A stretch of DNA of 64,000 nt from assembly GCA_965198185.1 (NCBI GenBank), contig CBDAOU010000002.1:434001-498000 (forward strand), in the 5' to 3' direction. Positions 36,972 through 46,810 of the stretch are shown piece after piece (position 1 is the first letter of the stretch; every line of letters begins with the position of its first letter). Origin of the DNA: JAJECS01 sp965198185 (GTDB lineage Bacteria; Chloroflexota; UBA11872). Position numbers and translations under genes: made by a program. The notes under the pieces were generated by a model. It was not told the origin of the DNA. It worked only from the letters and a program-made list of their open reading frames with translations, and did no database searches.

Positions 36972-37064
36972 AGCGGATCCGGGGGGCGAAGCAACGAGGG
37001 CAAACCGAGCTTCGCGGGGACCGACGGCGCCCGCTGCGGCGCGCGGATTTGGGCGCCCGGTTAA

Positions 37065-37094
37065 TTGACGGTCACGCGGCATTCGGGCTACGCT
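37065..37094 (+). promoter_or_regulatory. Possible promoter of the giant surface-protein gene
   Basis: TTGACG (37065-37070) and TACGCT (37089-37094) are spaced 18 bases apart in the 283-base spacer before the ATG at 37255. The -35 is identical to that of the GntR gene promoter; the -10 is weak. The long untranslated leader (about 150 bases) contains an AAGGGAGG motif at about 37143-37150, too far from the ATG to serve as its ribosome-binding site. Confidence 0.35.
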
Positions 37095-37254
37095 ACGTTT
37101 CCAGGCTGAGGGCGCTAGGCGTCCCGGTCCGGAACGTTCGCTAAGGGAGGCTGCACCTGCCGGACGGTGCGATGGAAACGTCGTTCCACGCACGCGCCCT
37201 TCAAGCGGCGCCCGCCGCAGCCTCTCCCGGCGCCCTACCCTCTCGGAACGTCCC

Positions 37255-40200
37255 ATGTTGAGGGCCGCACCGCGCCGCCGACCCACCCAAAGCTCGTTGC
37301 GCCGCGTCGTCATCCCTGTCGCCATGGCCGGGCTGGCGGTTTTGGCTGCTCTGTGGAGCGTGGCGCCGCCGGCCGCGGCCAGCAGTCACTGCGCATCGCA
37401 GGACAGCGCCGCTCGGATCCGGGACTGCCGCACGCTGATCGATCTCAAGGGCGACCTGGATCCCAACAACCAGCTGAACTGGAACGAGTTCCTTGATATG
37501 GAGCATTGGGACGGGATTTTCGCCTCTCAAGCACGCGGGGTCTCGACGCTGGAGATTTACAGGACGATGTTCGGTGGGACGTTCACGCTGGGCGGCGCTA
37601 CTGACCCAACGGTCCCCGCCGGGCTGGGCAGCCTTCCCAACTTGCGGTTTCTCAAGATGTGGGGGATCGGCTTGACCGGCTCGATCCCGGCCGAACTGGG
37701 CAACCTGTCGAACCTGGAAGAGTTGCGCCTGGACCAGAACGAGCTGACCGGCAGCATCCCCACCGAGCTGGGCAGCCTGAGCAACCTGCGGTATCTGAGT
37801 TTTTCAATCAACCAACTGAGCGGCGGGATTCCCAGCGACTTCGGCAACCTGAGCGCGTTGGAGTACTTGTCGCTGGATCGAAACTTCCTCGGCCTGGAAA
37901 CCCACCCCACGGATGGGGATCCCCCACCGGCGACCGTCAACAACCCGATCCCCAACAGCTTGGGGAACCTGAGCGCGCTGAAGGGGCTGGCACTCGACGA
38001 CAACAACTTCTCGGGGTCAATCCCGTCCGCGTTGGGAAATCTCACAGAATTGACCGCCCTTTCGCTCAGCGACAACAACTTTGACGGGAACATTTCCACG
38101 TCGCTCGGGAATCTCACGAAGCTGGAGTCGCTGAACGCCTGGGGGAACAAGCTGAGCGGTTCGATCCCGTCGCAGTTGGGCAACCTTGCCGCACTCGAAC
38201 TCCTCGACCTGTCAGGCAACAGCCTGGAGAACCGAATCCCGTCTCAGCTTGGCCGCCTAAGCAACCTGCGAGAGCTGTTCCTGAATGAAAACCAGCTGAG
38301 CGGCTCCATCCCCTCGCAGTTGGGTGACCTCACGAACCTCGAAAAGCTCATCCTTGGCACGAATCGTCTGAACGACGCCATCCCGTCGGATCTGGGCGAC
38401 CTCACGCTGCTCACGGACTTGGGCCTGTCGCGGAATGAGTTGAGCGGCGCCATTCCGTCCGAGCTGGGCGACATGACGAGCCTGGAGAGCCTGAACCTGG
38501 ACGACAACGCGTTGAGCCTTGACATTCCGTCAGAGCTGGGCGACCTCCAGAACGTGGACTACATCAATCTCTCGTGCAATTTCCTGACCGGAAACATCCC
38601 GAGTGAACTGGGAGATATTGGCAACCTGAAGCCGGTTGATCCTGGCAAGCTGCGGATCCTGCTGTTGGACAACAACAAGCTGAATATCGAGGCGGCGGAC
38701 GTGCCCGCCAGCCTCGACAACATCGGCTTCGCTCGGTTGACCAGCAACAGTGTGTGCCCCCGCGGCCAGCCGGACGCCGACCCGCCGTCCACCGACGAGG
38801 TCCCGCCGAGTTTCGAAATGGCCGAGCTGTCGCGCGACGGTCTCACGATCGTCCTTACCTACAACGAGTCGCTGGACAGCTCGAACGTACCCGCGACCAC
38901 CGACTTCACCGTCAAGGTGGACGGCCAGGAGGTAACGGTATCCACCGTGGGCGTGCGGATCCGGGAGGTCAGGCTGGACCTCGGCGCCGCAGTGACGGAA
39001 AACCAGGGCGTCACCGTGGCCTATGAAGACCCAACGTCCGGCAATGACGAGAACGCGATTCAGGACCGCTCCGGCAACGACGCGGCCGACCTGAGCGAAC
39101 GGACGGTCACGAATGACTCCACGGTCGACGATGGCGCTGCCCCCATCTTTCAAAGCGTCGCGTTGTCGAGTGGTGGGAACACGATCACCCTGACCTACGA
39201 CGAGATTCTGGACAGCCAGGCCGGGCCGGGAACTACGAACTTTGAGGTGACCGTCGAGGGCGAAGCGCGCGGCGTCTCGCGCGTGAGCGTCGACAACCGG
39301 CAGGTCGAGTTGCGTCTGGCCAGCCCGGTGACGGTGGAGCAGACCGTCACGGTGAGCTACCTCGATCCCACCACCGGCGACGACGGAAATGCGATCCAGG
39401 ACCGCTCGGGCAACGACGCGGCCACGCTCGAGAACGAGCCGGTCCCGAACGATTCCCAAGCCCAGGACAACCGCGCGCCCAGATTTGAGCGGGCGGCGAT
39501 GTCCACCGACGGCCTCAGCATCACGCTGGTCTACGACGAGGCGCTGGACGACGCGGCCGGACCGGCGGCCAGCGACTTTGCGGTCGAAGTGGACGGGGAA
39601 TCGGCGGACCTGTCATCGAACTCGGCGGTCACGGTCAGCGGTCGCAATGTCGTGCTGCGGCTGGCCAGCGCGGTGCGGGAGCTGCAAGACGTCACGGTGA
39701 GCTACACCGATCCGACGGGTGGCGACGACGCGAATGCGATTCAGGACGCCGCGGGCAATGACGCGGCCGACCTAGACGACCACAAGGTCACCAACGCCTC
39801 CACGGTGCTCGACCGGCAGCCGCCGCTATTTCAGAGCGTGGCGATGTCAACCGACGGCGCCACCATCACCCTGACCTACGACGAGATCCTGAACGACGGC
39901 AACGGGCCCGCGACCGCCAACTTCCAGATCAAGGTGCAGGGCGAGCGCCGGGGCGTCTCCACCGCGACCGTAAGCGGGAAGACGGTTGCACTAAAGCTCG
40001 CCACCGCGATCACCACGGGCCAGACGGTCACGGTGACCTATAACGATCCGACCGTCGGCATCGACGACCTGTTCGCGATTCAGGACCGCTCGGGCAACGA
40101 CGCGGCCAGTCTGATCGATGAAGGTGTCGAGAATACGTCCGAGGTGACCGACTCCACGGCTCCGGAATTCGTGCGAGCGGTCATGTCGAGCGATGGCAGG

Positions 40201-40548
40201 TCGATCACGCTGACCTATGACGAGGTGCTGGACGACGCGAACGGGCCGGCGACCACGGACTTCACGGTCACCGTGGATGAAGTGGGGGCTGAGCCCTCGC
40301 AGGTGACCCTGAGCGGCCGGACGGTCGTGCTGGGGTTGGGCACGGGAGTGCTGTCACTCCAGGACGTCACGGTGAGCTACACCGATCCGACGGGCGACGA
40401 TGACTCCAACGCGATTCAGGACGTGGCCGGCAATGATTCCGTCAGCTTGGTTGACCAGATGGTCGCCAATGCCTCGACGGTGCTTGACGAGGTGGCGCCG
40501 GTGTTTCAGAGCGCGACCACGTCGGCGACGGCGCCAAGATCATCCTGA
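37255..40548 (+). CDS. Giant surface protein, N-terminal segment: signal peptide, plant-type LRRs, SwmB-like repeats
   Basis: ATG 37255 starts a signal sequence (VVIPVAMAGLAVLAALWSVA then PPAAASSHC). An LRR cap with RIRDCRTLIDLKGDL follows, then about 14 leucine-rich repeats of 24 residues with the plant-type consensus LGNLSNLEELRLDQNELTGS-IP. From about 38805 come tandem domains of about 113 residues with ILTYDE-like, DPTxGxDxNAIQDRSGNDAA motifs, as in SwmB/Ig-like repeats of exported proteins. The frame breaks near 40520 (TTSATAPRSS, stop at 40548), where the expected SDGAKIILTYDEILDS is in another frame. It belongs with the two following segments as one gene of about 3160 codons. Presumably an adhesin or S-layer-associated protein. 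Confidence 0.85.
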   Translation: MLRAAPRRRPTQSSLRRVVIPVAMAGLAVLAALWSVAPPAAASSHCASQDSAARIRDCRTLIDLKGDLDPNNQLNWNEFLDMEHWDGIFASQARGVSTLEIYRTMFGGTFTLGGATDPTVPAGLGSLPNLRFLKMWGIGLTGSIPAELGNLSNLEELRLDQNELTGSIPTELGSLSNLRYLSFSINQLSGGIPSDFGNLSALEYLSLDRNFLGLETHPTDGDPPPATVNNPIPNSLGNLSALKGLALDDNNFSGSIPSALGNLTELTALSLSDNNFDGNISTSLGNLTKLESLNAWGNKLSGSIPSQLGNLAALELLDLSGNSLENRIPSQLGRLSNLRELFLNENQLSGSIPSQLGDLTNLEKLILGTNRLNDAIPSDLGDLTLLTDLGLSRNELSGAIPSELGDMTSLESLNLDDNALSLDIPSELGDLQNVDYINLSCNFLTGNIPSELGDIGNLKPVDPGKLRILLLDNNKLNIEAADVPASLDNIGFARLTSNSVCPRGQPDADPPSTDEVPPSFEMAELSRDGLTIVLTYNESLDSSNVPATTDFTVKVDGQEVTVSTVGVRIREVRLDLGAAVTENQGVTVAYEDPTSGNDENAIQDRSGNDAADLSERTVTNDSTVDDGAAPIFQSVALSSGGNTITLTYDEILDSQAGPGTTNFEVTVEGEARGVSRVSVDNRQVELRLASPVTVEQTVTVSYLDPTTGDDGNAIQDRSGNDAATLENEPVPNDSQAQDNRAPRFERAAMSTDGLSITLVYDEALDDAAGPAASDFAVEVDGESADLSSNSAVTVSGRNVVLRLASAVRELQDVTVSYTDPTGGDDANAIQDAAGNDAADLDDHKVTNASTVLDRQPPLFQSVAMSTDGATITLTYDEILNDGNGPATANFQIKVQGERRGVSTATVSGKTVALKLATAITTGQTVTVTYNDPTVGIDDLFAIQDRSGNDAASLIDEGVENTSEVTDSTAPEFVRAVMSSDGRSITLTYDEVLDDANGPATTDFTVTVDEVGAEPSQVTLSGRTVVLGLGTGVLSLQDVTVSYTDPTGDDDSNAIQDVAGNDSVSLVDQMVANASTVLDEVAPVFQSATTSATAPRSS

Positions 40549-43500
40549 CCTACGACGAGATCCTGGACAGCGCGAACAAACCGGCAACCGCGAACTTCGA
40601 GATCACCGTGCAGGGCGAACAGCGGGACGCCTCCACGGTGACCGTGTCGGGAAGACGGTTGAATTGGGGCTTGGCACCGCGGTTACGGGCGGTCAGGTGG
40701 TCACCGTCGCGTACACGGATCCGACGGACGGCGTGGATGACACCAACGCGATCCAGGACCGGGCGGGGAACGACGCGGCCGACCTGAGCGAGCGAGAAAT
40801 CACCAACGCCTCGGGGACCGCCGACAGTAGGGCGCCGCAGTTCGTGCGGGCGGTGCTGGCCAGCGACGGCTGGACGATCACCCTGACCTACGACGAGGTG
40901 CTGGACGACGTGAACGAACCGGCGACCACCGACTTCGCCGTCACGGTGGATGGGGATTCGGAGGCGATTTCCTCGCTGGACGTCAGGGACCGGACGGTCC
41001 TGCTGTTCTTGGCGGGCAGGGTGCCGTCACTCAAGGACGTCAAGGTGACCTACACGGATCCGAGCGCGAACAACGACCCGAATGCCGTCCAGGACCCGGC
41101 CGGCAATGACGCCGTCAGCCTCGTCGACCAGGAGGTCACCAATGCCTCCACGGTGCTCGACGAGCGGGCGCCGGAATTCGAGGACGCGACAACGTCCACC
41201 GACGGCACCAAGGTCATCCTCAGCTACGACGAGGTGTTGGACAGCGAGAACGAGCCTGCCGCCGGGAACTTCGAGATCAAGGTGCAGGGCGAATCTCGAG
41301 ACGTCTCCACGGTGAGCGTGAGCGGGAAGACGGTTGAGTTGGGGCTCGGAAGCGCGGTCACGACAGGCCAGGTGGTTCTGGTGTCCTATACCGATCCGAC
41401 GCACGGCGTCGACGACACCAACGCGATCCAGGACCGCGCGGGCAATGACGCGGCCGACCTGTACCAGCGTGACGTCACGAATGCCTCGACGGTTGCCGAC
41501 ACGAGGGCGCCGAGATTCGTGCGGGCGGCCATGTCGAGCAACGGCGGCACGCTTACGCTGACCTACGACGAGGTGCTTGACGACACGGACCGGCCGTCGA
41601 CCGGCGACTTCGCGGTGACGGTGGCCGGGCAGGCGGCTGATGTCTCCTCGGTGAATGTCAGCGGCCGGGCAGTCTTGGTGAACCTGGTCAACGCGGTTAC
41701 GGCGGGCCAGGACGTCAAAGTGACCTACACCGATCCCAGCGCGGACAACGACCCCAACGCCATCCAGGATCCGGCGGGCAATGACGCGGCGACTCTTACC
41801 GACCAGTCGGTCGCCAATACCTCCACGGTGCCCGACGAGCAGGCTCCCAAATTCCAAAGTGCGGCGGTGTCAAGCGACGGCCTGACGCTGACGCTGACCT
41901 ACGACGAGAACCTTGGACGGCGGCAATGGTCCGAGGTCCGCCGACTTCGTGGTCTCGGTGGAGGGTGAGCGGCGGCCGGTCTCGACGGTCGCGGTCAGCG
42001 GGACTGACGTGGCGCTTCGGATGGCCAGTGTGATCACCTCGGATCTGACCGTCGCCGTGACCTACACGGATCCGACGGTTGGGGTGAACGACACGAAGGC
42101 GATCCAGGACGCGGCCGGCAACGACGCGGCCAGCCTGGTGAGTTGGTTGGCTACGAACGCCTCCACCGTCGCGGACGCGACGCCACCCGGCTTCGTGCGG
42201 GCAGTGGTGTCCAGCGACGGCGGCACGATCACGCTGACATTTGATGAAGTGCTGGATGCCGACAACGGTCCGGGGGACGGCGACTTCACCGTCAAGGTTG
42301 ATGGCGAGTCGGTGGACCTGTCGGTGACTTCGACGGGCGACGTGCGCGGCCGGACCGTGGTGGTGGGGCTGGACACCGCGGTACTGACAGCCCAGGACGT
42401 CACCGTGACCTATACGGACCCGACCTCCGGCAACGACAACAGAGCGATCCAAGACCCAGCAGGCAATGACGCGGCCACGCTAACCGACCAGACGGTCACG
42501 AATGCCTCCACGGTCCCCGACGAGCGGGCACCGGAGTTTGTGAGCGCGGCGACCTCGGGCCATGGGCTCACGATCACCCTGACCTTCGACGAAATCCTTG
42601 ATAGCCAGCGAAAACCGCGAACCGCCAACTTCGGGCTCACGGTGCAGGGCGAGCGTCGGGACATCTCGACAGTGACGGTGAGCGGTAGAACGGTCGATCT
42701 AGGGCTCGGCGCGGCAATCACGACGGGCCAGGTGGTCACGGTGGCCTACACCGACCCGACCGCCGGTGTGGACGATGCCAACGCGATTCAGGACCGGGCC
42801 GGGAATGACGCGGCCAGCCTGAGCAAAACGGTTACCAATGCCTCCACGGTCGCCGACACGACGGCGCCGAGCTTCGTACGGGCGGTGCTGTCGAGCGACG
42901 GCGGCACGATCGTCCTGACCTACGACGAGGTGCTGGACGATCTGCGAATAGCGTCGGCTGTCGACTTCGCGGTCACGGTGAACGAAGAATCGGCGGATCT
43001 CTCGTCGAATTCGCCGGTGACCGTCCGTGGTCGCACGGTGATGCTGGGGCTGGACAGCGCAGTGACGGCGGACCAAGACGTCAGCGTGAGCTACACCGAT
43101 CCGACCGATGGCGTCAATGACACTCATGCAATTCAGGACCCCGCAGGCAATGACGCGGCCAGCCTGGCCGACCAGGAGGTCACGAATGCCTCCACGGTGC
43201 CGGACGAGCGAGCTCCGGAATTCCTGATCGCGGCCACGACGAGCGATGGGCTGACGGTTGTCTTGACCTTTGATGAAGACCTCGATAGCCAGAACAAACC
43301 GAGAACCTCCGATTTCGCGGTCACGGTGCAGGGCGAACGGCGCAATGTCTCGACGGTGGAGGTCAGTGGCAAGACCGTAACCCTGGGGATGGGAACTGTG
43401 GTTACGGCCGGTGAGACGGTCGCGGTCATCTACACCGATCCGACCGCCGGGGTGAATGACCGAAACGCGATTCAGGACTCGGTCGGCAATGACGCATCCA

Positions 43501-43870
43501 GTCTGACCGAGCCGGTCACCAACAATTCCACGGTCACCGATACCCAGGCGCCCACGCTGGTTCAGGCCGAGACATCAAGAGACGGCGGCCGGATCATCCT
43601 GACCTTCGACGAGGTCTTGGACAGCACGAGCGTCCCAGCGGACAGCGACTTCACCGTCACGGTGGACGGGGAATCGGTGAGTCTCTCGTCGGGCACGCCG
43701 GTGACCATCCGCGGACGCACGGTGGTTCTGGGCCTCGAAACGGCGGTGACCGCCGACCAGGACATCAAGGTGACCTACACCGATCGGACCACTGGCGATG
43801 ACTCGGGCGTGCTTCAAGACCCGGCCGGCAACGACGTCGCAACGATCACCGACCAGACGGTTTCGAACCG
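38806..43870 (+). repeat. Fifteen tandem repeats of about 340 bp encoding SwmB-like domains
   Basis: Repeat starts, recognised by the APxFxxAxxSxDG motif, lie near 38806, 39139, 39475, 39820, 40160, 40495, 40832, 41168, 41507, 41844, 42184, 42530, 42866, 43208 and 43549. Copies alternate between a LDSQxKP type and a LDDxNGP type, suggesting that the array grew by duplication of a two-domain unit of about 680 bp. Such arrays change length by recombination and are easily mis-assembled. Confidence 0.85.
40400..41968 (+). CDS. Giant surface protein, middle segment (SwmB-like repeats)
   Basis: The genuine coding part of this frame is about 40652-41920; its first 250 bases are out of frame with the repeats. 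It continues the 113-residue repeats: KTVELGLGTAVTGGQVVTVA, DDTNAIQDRAGNDAADLSER and AVLASDGWTITLTYDEVLDD. Between about 40520 and 40650 the repeat is read in a third frame, so two slips lie at this border (one at TCGGGAAGACG, where one base seems missing). The segment ends when an extra T in AACCTTGGAC throws the frame off near 41913. Confidence 0.75.
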   Translation: MTPTRFRTWPAMIPSAWLTRWSPMPRRCLTRWRRCFRARPRRRRRQDHPDLRRDPGQREQTGNRELRDHRAGRTAGRLHGDRVGKTVELGLGTAVTGGQVVTVAYTDPTDGVDDTNAIQDRAGNDAADLSEREITNASGTADSRAPQFVRAVLASDGWTITLTYDEVLDDVNEPATTDFAVTVDGDSEAISSLDVRDRTVLLFLAGRVPSLKDVKVTYTDPSANNDPNAVQDPAGNDAVSLVDQEVTNASTVLDERAPEFEDATTSTDGTKVILSYDEVLDSENEPAAGNFEIKVQGESRDVSTVSVSGKTVELGLGSAVTTGQVVLVSYTDPTHGVDDTNAIQDRAGNDAADLYQRDVTNASTVADTRAPRFVRAAMSSNGGTLTLTYDEVLDDTDRPSTGDFAVTVAGQAADVSSVNVSGRAVLVNLVNAVTAGQDVKVTYTDPSADNDPNAIQDPAGNDAATLTDQSVANTSTVPDEQAPKFQSAAVSSDGLTLTLTYDENLGRRQWSEVRRLRGLGGG

Positions 43871-46736
43871 GGTGGGGCAGCGGCCATCTCGCCCGAGTAC
43901 GCCGTCTACGCCCAGCACCCCCGACACTCCCGGCACCTCCAGTACCCCGCCATCGGGCACGTCGACGCCGGACGACGAGTCGTCGGAAACGCCGGTCTCG
44001 CTCGACGTGTCGCTGACCGTGCCGGAGGGACCGGCTGAGGTGGGCCAGACGTTGACCTACACGGTGAGGGCCAGCAACACCGGAACCGAGCCCCTGACGG
44101 GCGTGACCTGGCGCGACACGTCCTTGGATCCCGCGGCCGCCTGGCAATCGCTGGGCGACCTGGCCCCCGGTGCATCGACAACCGTGTCGGGGACCTTCGG
44201 GCTGCTCCAGGCCGCTCACATTCCCCACATCATCTTGACGGTCAGGGTCGATAGCGACCAGACGGAGGAGCGGGTCGCCAGCAAGCAAGTGGAGGTTGTG
44301 GCGGCCCCGCCCGAGACGACCACCTCGCAGCAACCGTCAACCGTTGGCTTGTCGGGGCAGCAGCCAGGACCGACGCCGCCGCTGCGTGTGCCGTCGTCGC
44401 TCGTGCTGCGGGTCGTGCGAGTGCTGTATGAGGTGCCGGACGTGCACCTGGCCCACAACATCCCAGACCTGCTGCTCACGCTGCCGGATGGGTCCCAGAC
44501 CACCTGCAACTTCCTCACGCACTACGAAAGCACCGGTGGGCTGACCCGTTGGGGCTTCACGACATCCGAGGTTCTCGAAGAGCGTCCCGGCTCGCTGACG
44601 CAGTACTACCAGCGTGGAGTGGTGGATTGCCACGAGCGTGAGGGCGCCTGGCTGATGGAGCGGCGGCTGGCCTGGGACCACTTTGGCGGTGGGATCGATG
44701 GCTCGGAGGACCTGGGCTACGAGCCACACCTGCTCAGCGATCAACCCGGCCAGCTGCTGGGCCCCTGGGGCCACCGGGTGTCCGACTACGCCGTGGACGG
44801 CTCCTACACCGGATTCCTGAGCTTCTTCACGGCCTTGGGCGGCGTGCCGTCGTTCGGGTATCCCAAGAGCGACGCGCGCTACGACAACGATCCGCGACGG
44901 GAATTGGGCATCGCGGCCGCCACGGAGGGCTTCATCCGGCAGTACTTCCAGGCGGCGGTGATGGAGTTTCACCCGAACACGCTGGCCCCGGTGATGCTGC
45001 GGCTGCTGGGTGACGATCTGCGCGATCGGCGCTATCCGAACGAGTCCTTCAAGCTGTATTCCAGCTTCGCCTCCGTGCCGCCGCTGCAGGTGGGTCAGAT
45101 TTTCGTGGTGGAGTATGTGGCGGCCAATCCAGTGAGGGCCCCGACGCTTGGGACGCCGGTCACCTCACCGCCGCCGCCGCCCGCCCCGGCGAAACCGTCC
45201 GCCCGCGCGATTCGCGTCAATCGGGTGCTGTTCAGCGAACCGGATGCGCACCTGGCCCACAACATCCCGGACCTGATCTTGGATATGCCCGACGGATCGG
45301 AGCAGCGGTGCGACTTCCTGAGCTACTACGAGGCCACCCAAGGGTTGGCCCGCTGGGGCCACGCGATTTCCGAAGTTCTGGAGGAGTATCCCGGCACGCT
45401 CACGCAGTACTACCAGCGCGGGGTCGTGGACTGTTATGAGCACGAGGGCGGACGGCTGGTGGAGCGTCGGCTCGTCTGGGACTACATCGGCGGCGGTGTC
45501 GAGGGCGCGCCGGACCTGGGCGTTGAACCGCACCTGCTGAGTGACCAACCCGGCGATCTGCACGGGCCTTGGGGGCACCGCGTGTCGGACTACACGGTGG
45601 ACGGGACCTTCACCGGCTTCTTCGCCTTCTTTACGACGCTGGGCGGCGTGAATAGCTTCGGCAATCCGAAGACCGAGGCGCGCTACGACGATGATCCGCG
45701 GGCGGTCCTGGGCATTGCGGGCGCTGATTCAGCGGTGATCCGGCAGTACTTCCAGGCGGCGGTGCTGGAGTTTCATCCGGACGACGTGTCACAGCCGGTG
45801 AAGGTGTACCTGCTCGGCCACGACGTGCGCGATCGGATGTATCCGAACGAGCTCCACGCCACCATTGCCAGCTTTGGCCCTGCCACGGCGCTGAGCGAGG
45901 GAGACGTCTACTCGCCCGAACGTCTGCGGTTGGCGGCGGCCACGGCGCCGTCGCTGCCCACCGCCGCGCCTGGACTGCCGCCGGCCCCGAGACTCGGGCT
46001 GCGGGTGGGACGCGTGCTGCACAGCAGCCCGGATCGACACTTGTCGCACAACATCCCCGACTTGACCCTCGGGCTGGCCGACGGGTCCGAGCAGCAGTGC
46101 AACTTCCTGAGCTATTACGAGGCCACCCAGGGCCTGGCCCGCTGGGGTCACGCGATTTCCGAGGTCCTGGTGGAGCACTCCGGAACGCTGACGCAGTACT
46201 ACCAGCGCGGGGTGGTGGACTGCCACGTGAGTGACGGCGAGTATTTGGTTGAGCGTCGCTTGGCGTGGGACTACGTCGGCGGCGGCGCGGACGGCGCCCC
46301 GGATCTGGGCGTGGAGCCGCGTCTGCTGAGCGACCAGCCCGGCGAGCAATTGGGACCGTGGGGACACCTGGTGTCGAACTATGCCGTTGACGGGACGTAT
46401 GTCGGCTTCCTGGACTACTTCACCGCGATGGGGGGCGTCGGGAGCTTTGGCTTCCCGAAGTCCGAGGCCCGCTACGACGACGATCCAGAGGCGGTGCTGC
46501 GAATCCCGAGCGCGGTGCCCGGGGTGATCCGACAATACTTCCAGGCGGCGGTGCTGGAATATCACCCCGACGACCCGACGCAGCCGGTCAAGATCTATCT
46601 GCTCGGCCACGACCTGCGTGACTGGCGCTACCCCGCGTATCGAGTGTTCGTGGCCTTCGGTCCGTTCGGGCCGCTCACGCAGGGCCAGTCCTACTTCCCC
46701 ATCACCACGTCGAACGTGATCCGCCCGGCCGGCTGA
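41913..46736 (+). CDS. Giant surface protein, C-terminal segment: SwmB-like repeats, DUF11-like domain, triplicated domain
   Basis: Continues with the last five to six SwmB-like repeats to about 43870, then a Pro/Ser/Thr linker (SRPSTPSTPSTPDTPGTSST). A DUF11-like beta domain follows (VGQTLTYTVRASNTGTEPLT), then three copies of a domain of about 250 residues (44402, 45205 and 46000 onward). Each copy contains HNIPDL, RWGHAISEVLEE, LTQYYQRGVVDC, LLSDQPG..GPWGH, GGVxSFGYPKSEARYDDDP, IRQYFQAAVLEFHP and LLGHDLRDRRYP. I do not recognise this as a named family; its FGYPKS...QYFQAAVLEFHP half resembles a repeat common in Chloroflexota exported proteins. No sortase motif or membrane anchor at the C-terminus. 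Likely a cell-surface adhesin. Confidence 0.82.
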   Translation: MDGGNGPRSADFVVSVEGERRPVSTVAVSGTDVALRMASVITSDLTVAVTYTDPTVGVNDTKAIQDAAGNDAASLVSWLATNASTVADATPPGFVRAVVSSDGGTITLTFDEVLDADNGPGDGDFTVKVDGESVDLSVTSTGDVRGRTVVVGLDTAVLTAQDVTVTYTDPTSGNDNRAIQDPAGNDAATLTDQTVTNASTVPDERAPEFVSAATSGHGLTITLTFDEILDSQRKPRTANFGLTVQGERRDISTVTVSGRTVDLGLGAAITTGQVVTVAYTDPTAGVDDANAIQDRAGNDAASLSKTVTNASTVADTTAPSFVRAVLSSDGGTIVLTYDEVLDDLRIASAVDFAVTVNEESADLSSNSPVTVRGRTVMLGLDSAVTADQDVSVSYTDPTDGVNDTHAIQDPAGNDAASLADQEVTNASTVPDERAPEFLIAATTSDGLTVVLTFDEDLDSQNKPRTSDFAVTVQGERRNVSTVEVSGKTVTLGMGTVVTAGETVAVIYTDPTAGVNDRNAIQDSVGNDASSLTEPVTNNSTVTDTQAPTLVQAETSRDGGRIILTFDEVLDSTSVPADSDFTVTVDGESVSLSSGTPVTIRGRTVVLGLETAVTADQDIKVTYTDRTTGDDSGVLQDPAGNDVATITDQTVSNRVGQRPSRPSTPSTPSTPDTPGTSSTPPSGTSTPDDESSETPVSLDVSLTVPEGPAEVGQTLTYTVRASNTGTEPLTGVTWRDTSLDPAAAWQSLGDLAPGASTTVSGTFGLLQAAHIPHIILTVRVDSDQTEERVASKQVEVVAAPPETTTSQQPSTVGLSGQQPGPTPPLRVPSSLVLRVVRVLYEVPDVHLAHNIPDLLLTLPDGSQTTCNFLTHYESTGGLTRWGFTTSEVLEERPGSLTQYYQRGVVDCHEREGAWLMERRLAWDHFGGGIDGSEDLGYEPHLLSDQPGQLLGPWGHRVSDYAVDGSYTGFLSFFTALGGVPSFGYPKSDARYDNDPRRELGIAAATEGFIRQYFQAAVMEFHPNTLAPVMLRLLGDDLRDRRYPNESFKLYSSFASVPPLQVGQIFVVEYVAANPVRAPTLGTPVTSPPPPPAPAKPSARAIRVNRVLFSEPDAHLAHNIPDLILDMPDGSEQRCDFLSYYEATQGLARWGHAISEVLEEYPGTLTQYYQRGVVDCYEHEGGRLVERRLVWDYIGGGVEGAPDLGVEPHLLSDQPGDLHGPWGHRVSDYTVDGTFTGFFAFFTTLGGVNSFGNPKTEARYDDDPRAVLGIAGADSAVIRQYFQAAVLEFHPDDVSQPVKVYLLGHDVRDRMYPNELHATIASFGPATALSEGDVYSPERLRLAAATAPSLPTAAPGLPPAPRLGLRVGRVLHSSPDRHLSHNIPDLTLGLADGSEQQCNFLSYYEATQGLARWGHAISEVLVEHSGTLTQYYQRGVVDCHVSDGEYLVERRLAWDYVGGGADGAPDLGVEPRLLSDQPGEQLGPWGHLVSNYAVDGTYVGFLDYFTAMGGVGSFGFPKSEARYDDDPEAVLRIPSAVPGVIRQYFQAAVLEYHPDDPTQPVKIYLLGHDLRDWRYPAYRVFVAFGPFGPLTQGQSYFPITTSNVIRPAG
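44400..46733 (+). repeat. Three tandem copies of an unnamed C-terminal domain of about 250 residues
   Basis: Copies begin near 44402, 45205 and 46000 and share most conserved positions, including two Cys per copy (C-FLxxYE and VVDC), which could form a disulfide outside the cell. Spacers between copies are Pro/Ala-rich (SPPPPPAPAKPSARA type). Confidence 0.85.
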
Positions 46737-46810
46737 GACCGGCCGCTCAACGGGCGCATGATGGGCTGAGCCCGGTCAGCCGCCTTGGTGCGGGTGGCGT
46801 CGAGCGCGCG

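Noticed and set aside
35541..37325. Long minus-strand frame (about 594 codons) opposite the GcvT-like gene
   Set aside because: Shadow frame; biased composition and no motif, while the plus strand encodes a clear family.
38530..43768. Several minus-strand frames across the SwmB-like repeats
   Set aside because: They repeat with the array because the DNA repeats; they are antisense shadows.
38806..43870. Tandem repeats as a CRISPR array
   Set aside because: Units are about 340 bp and coding, without short identical repeats and unique spacers.
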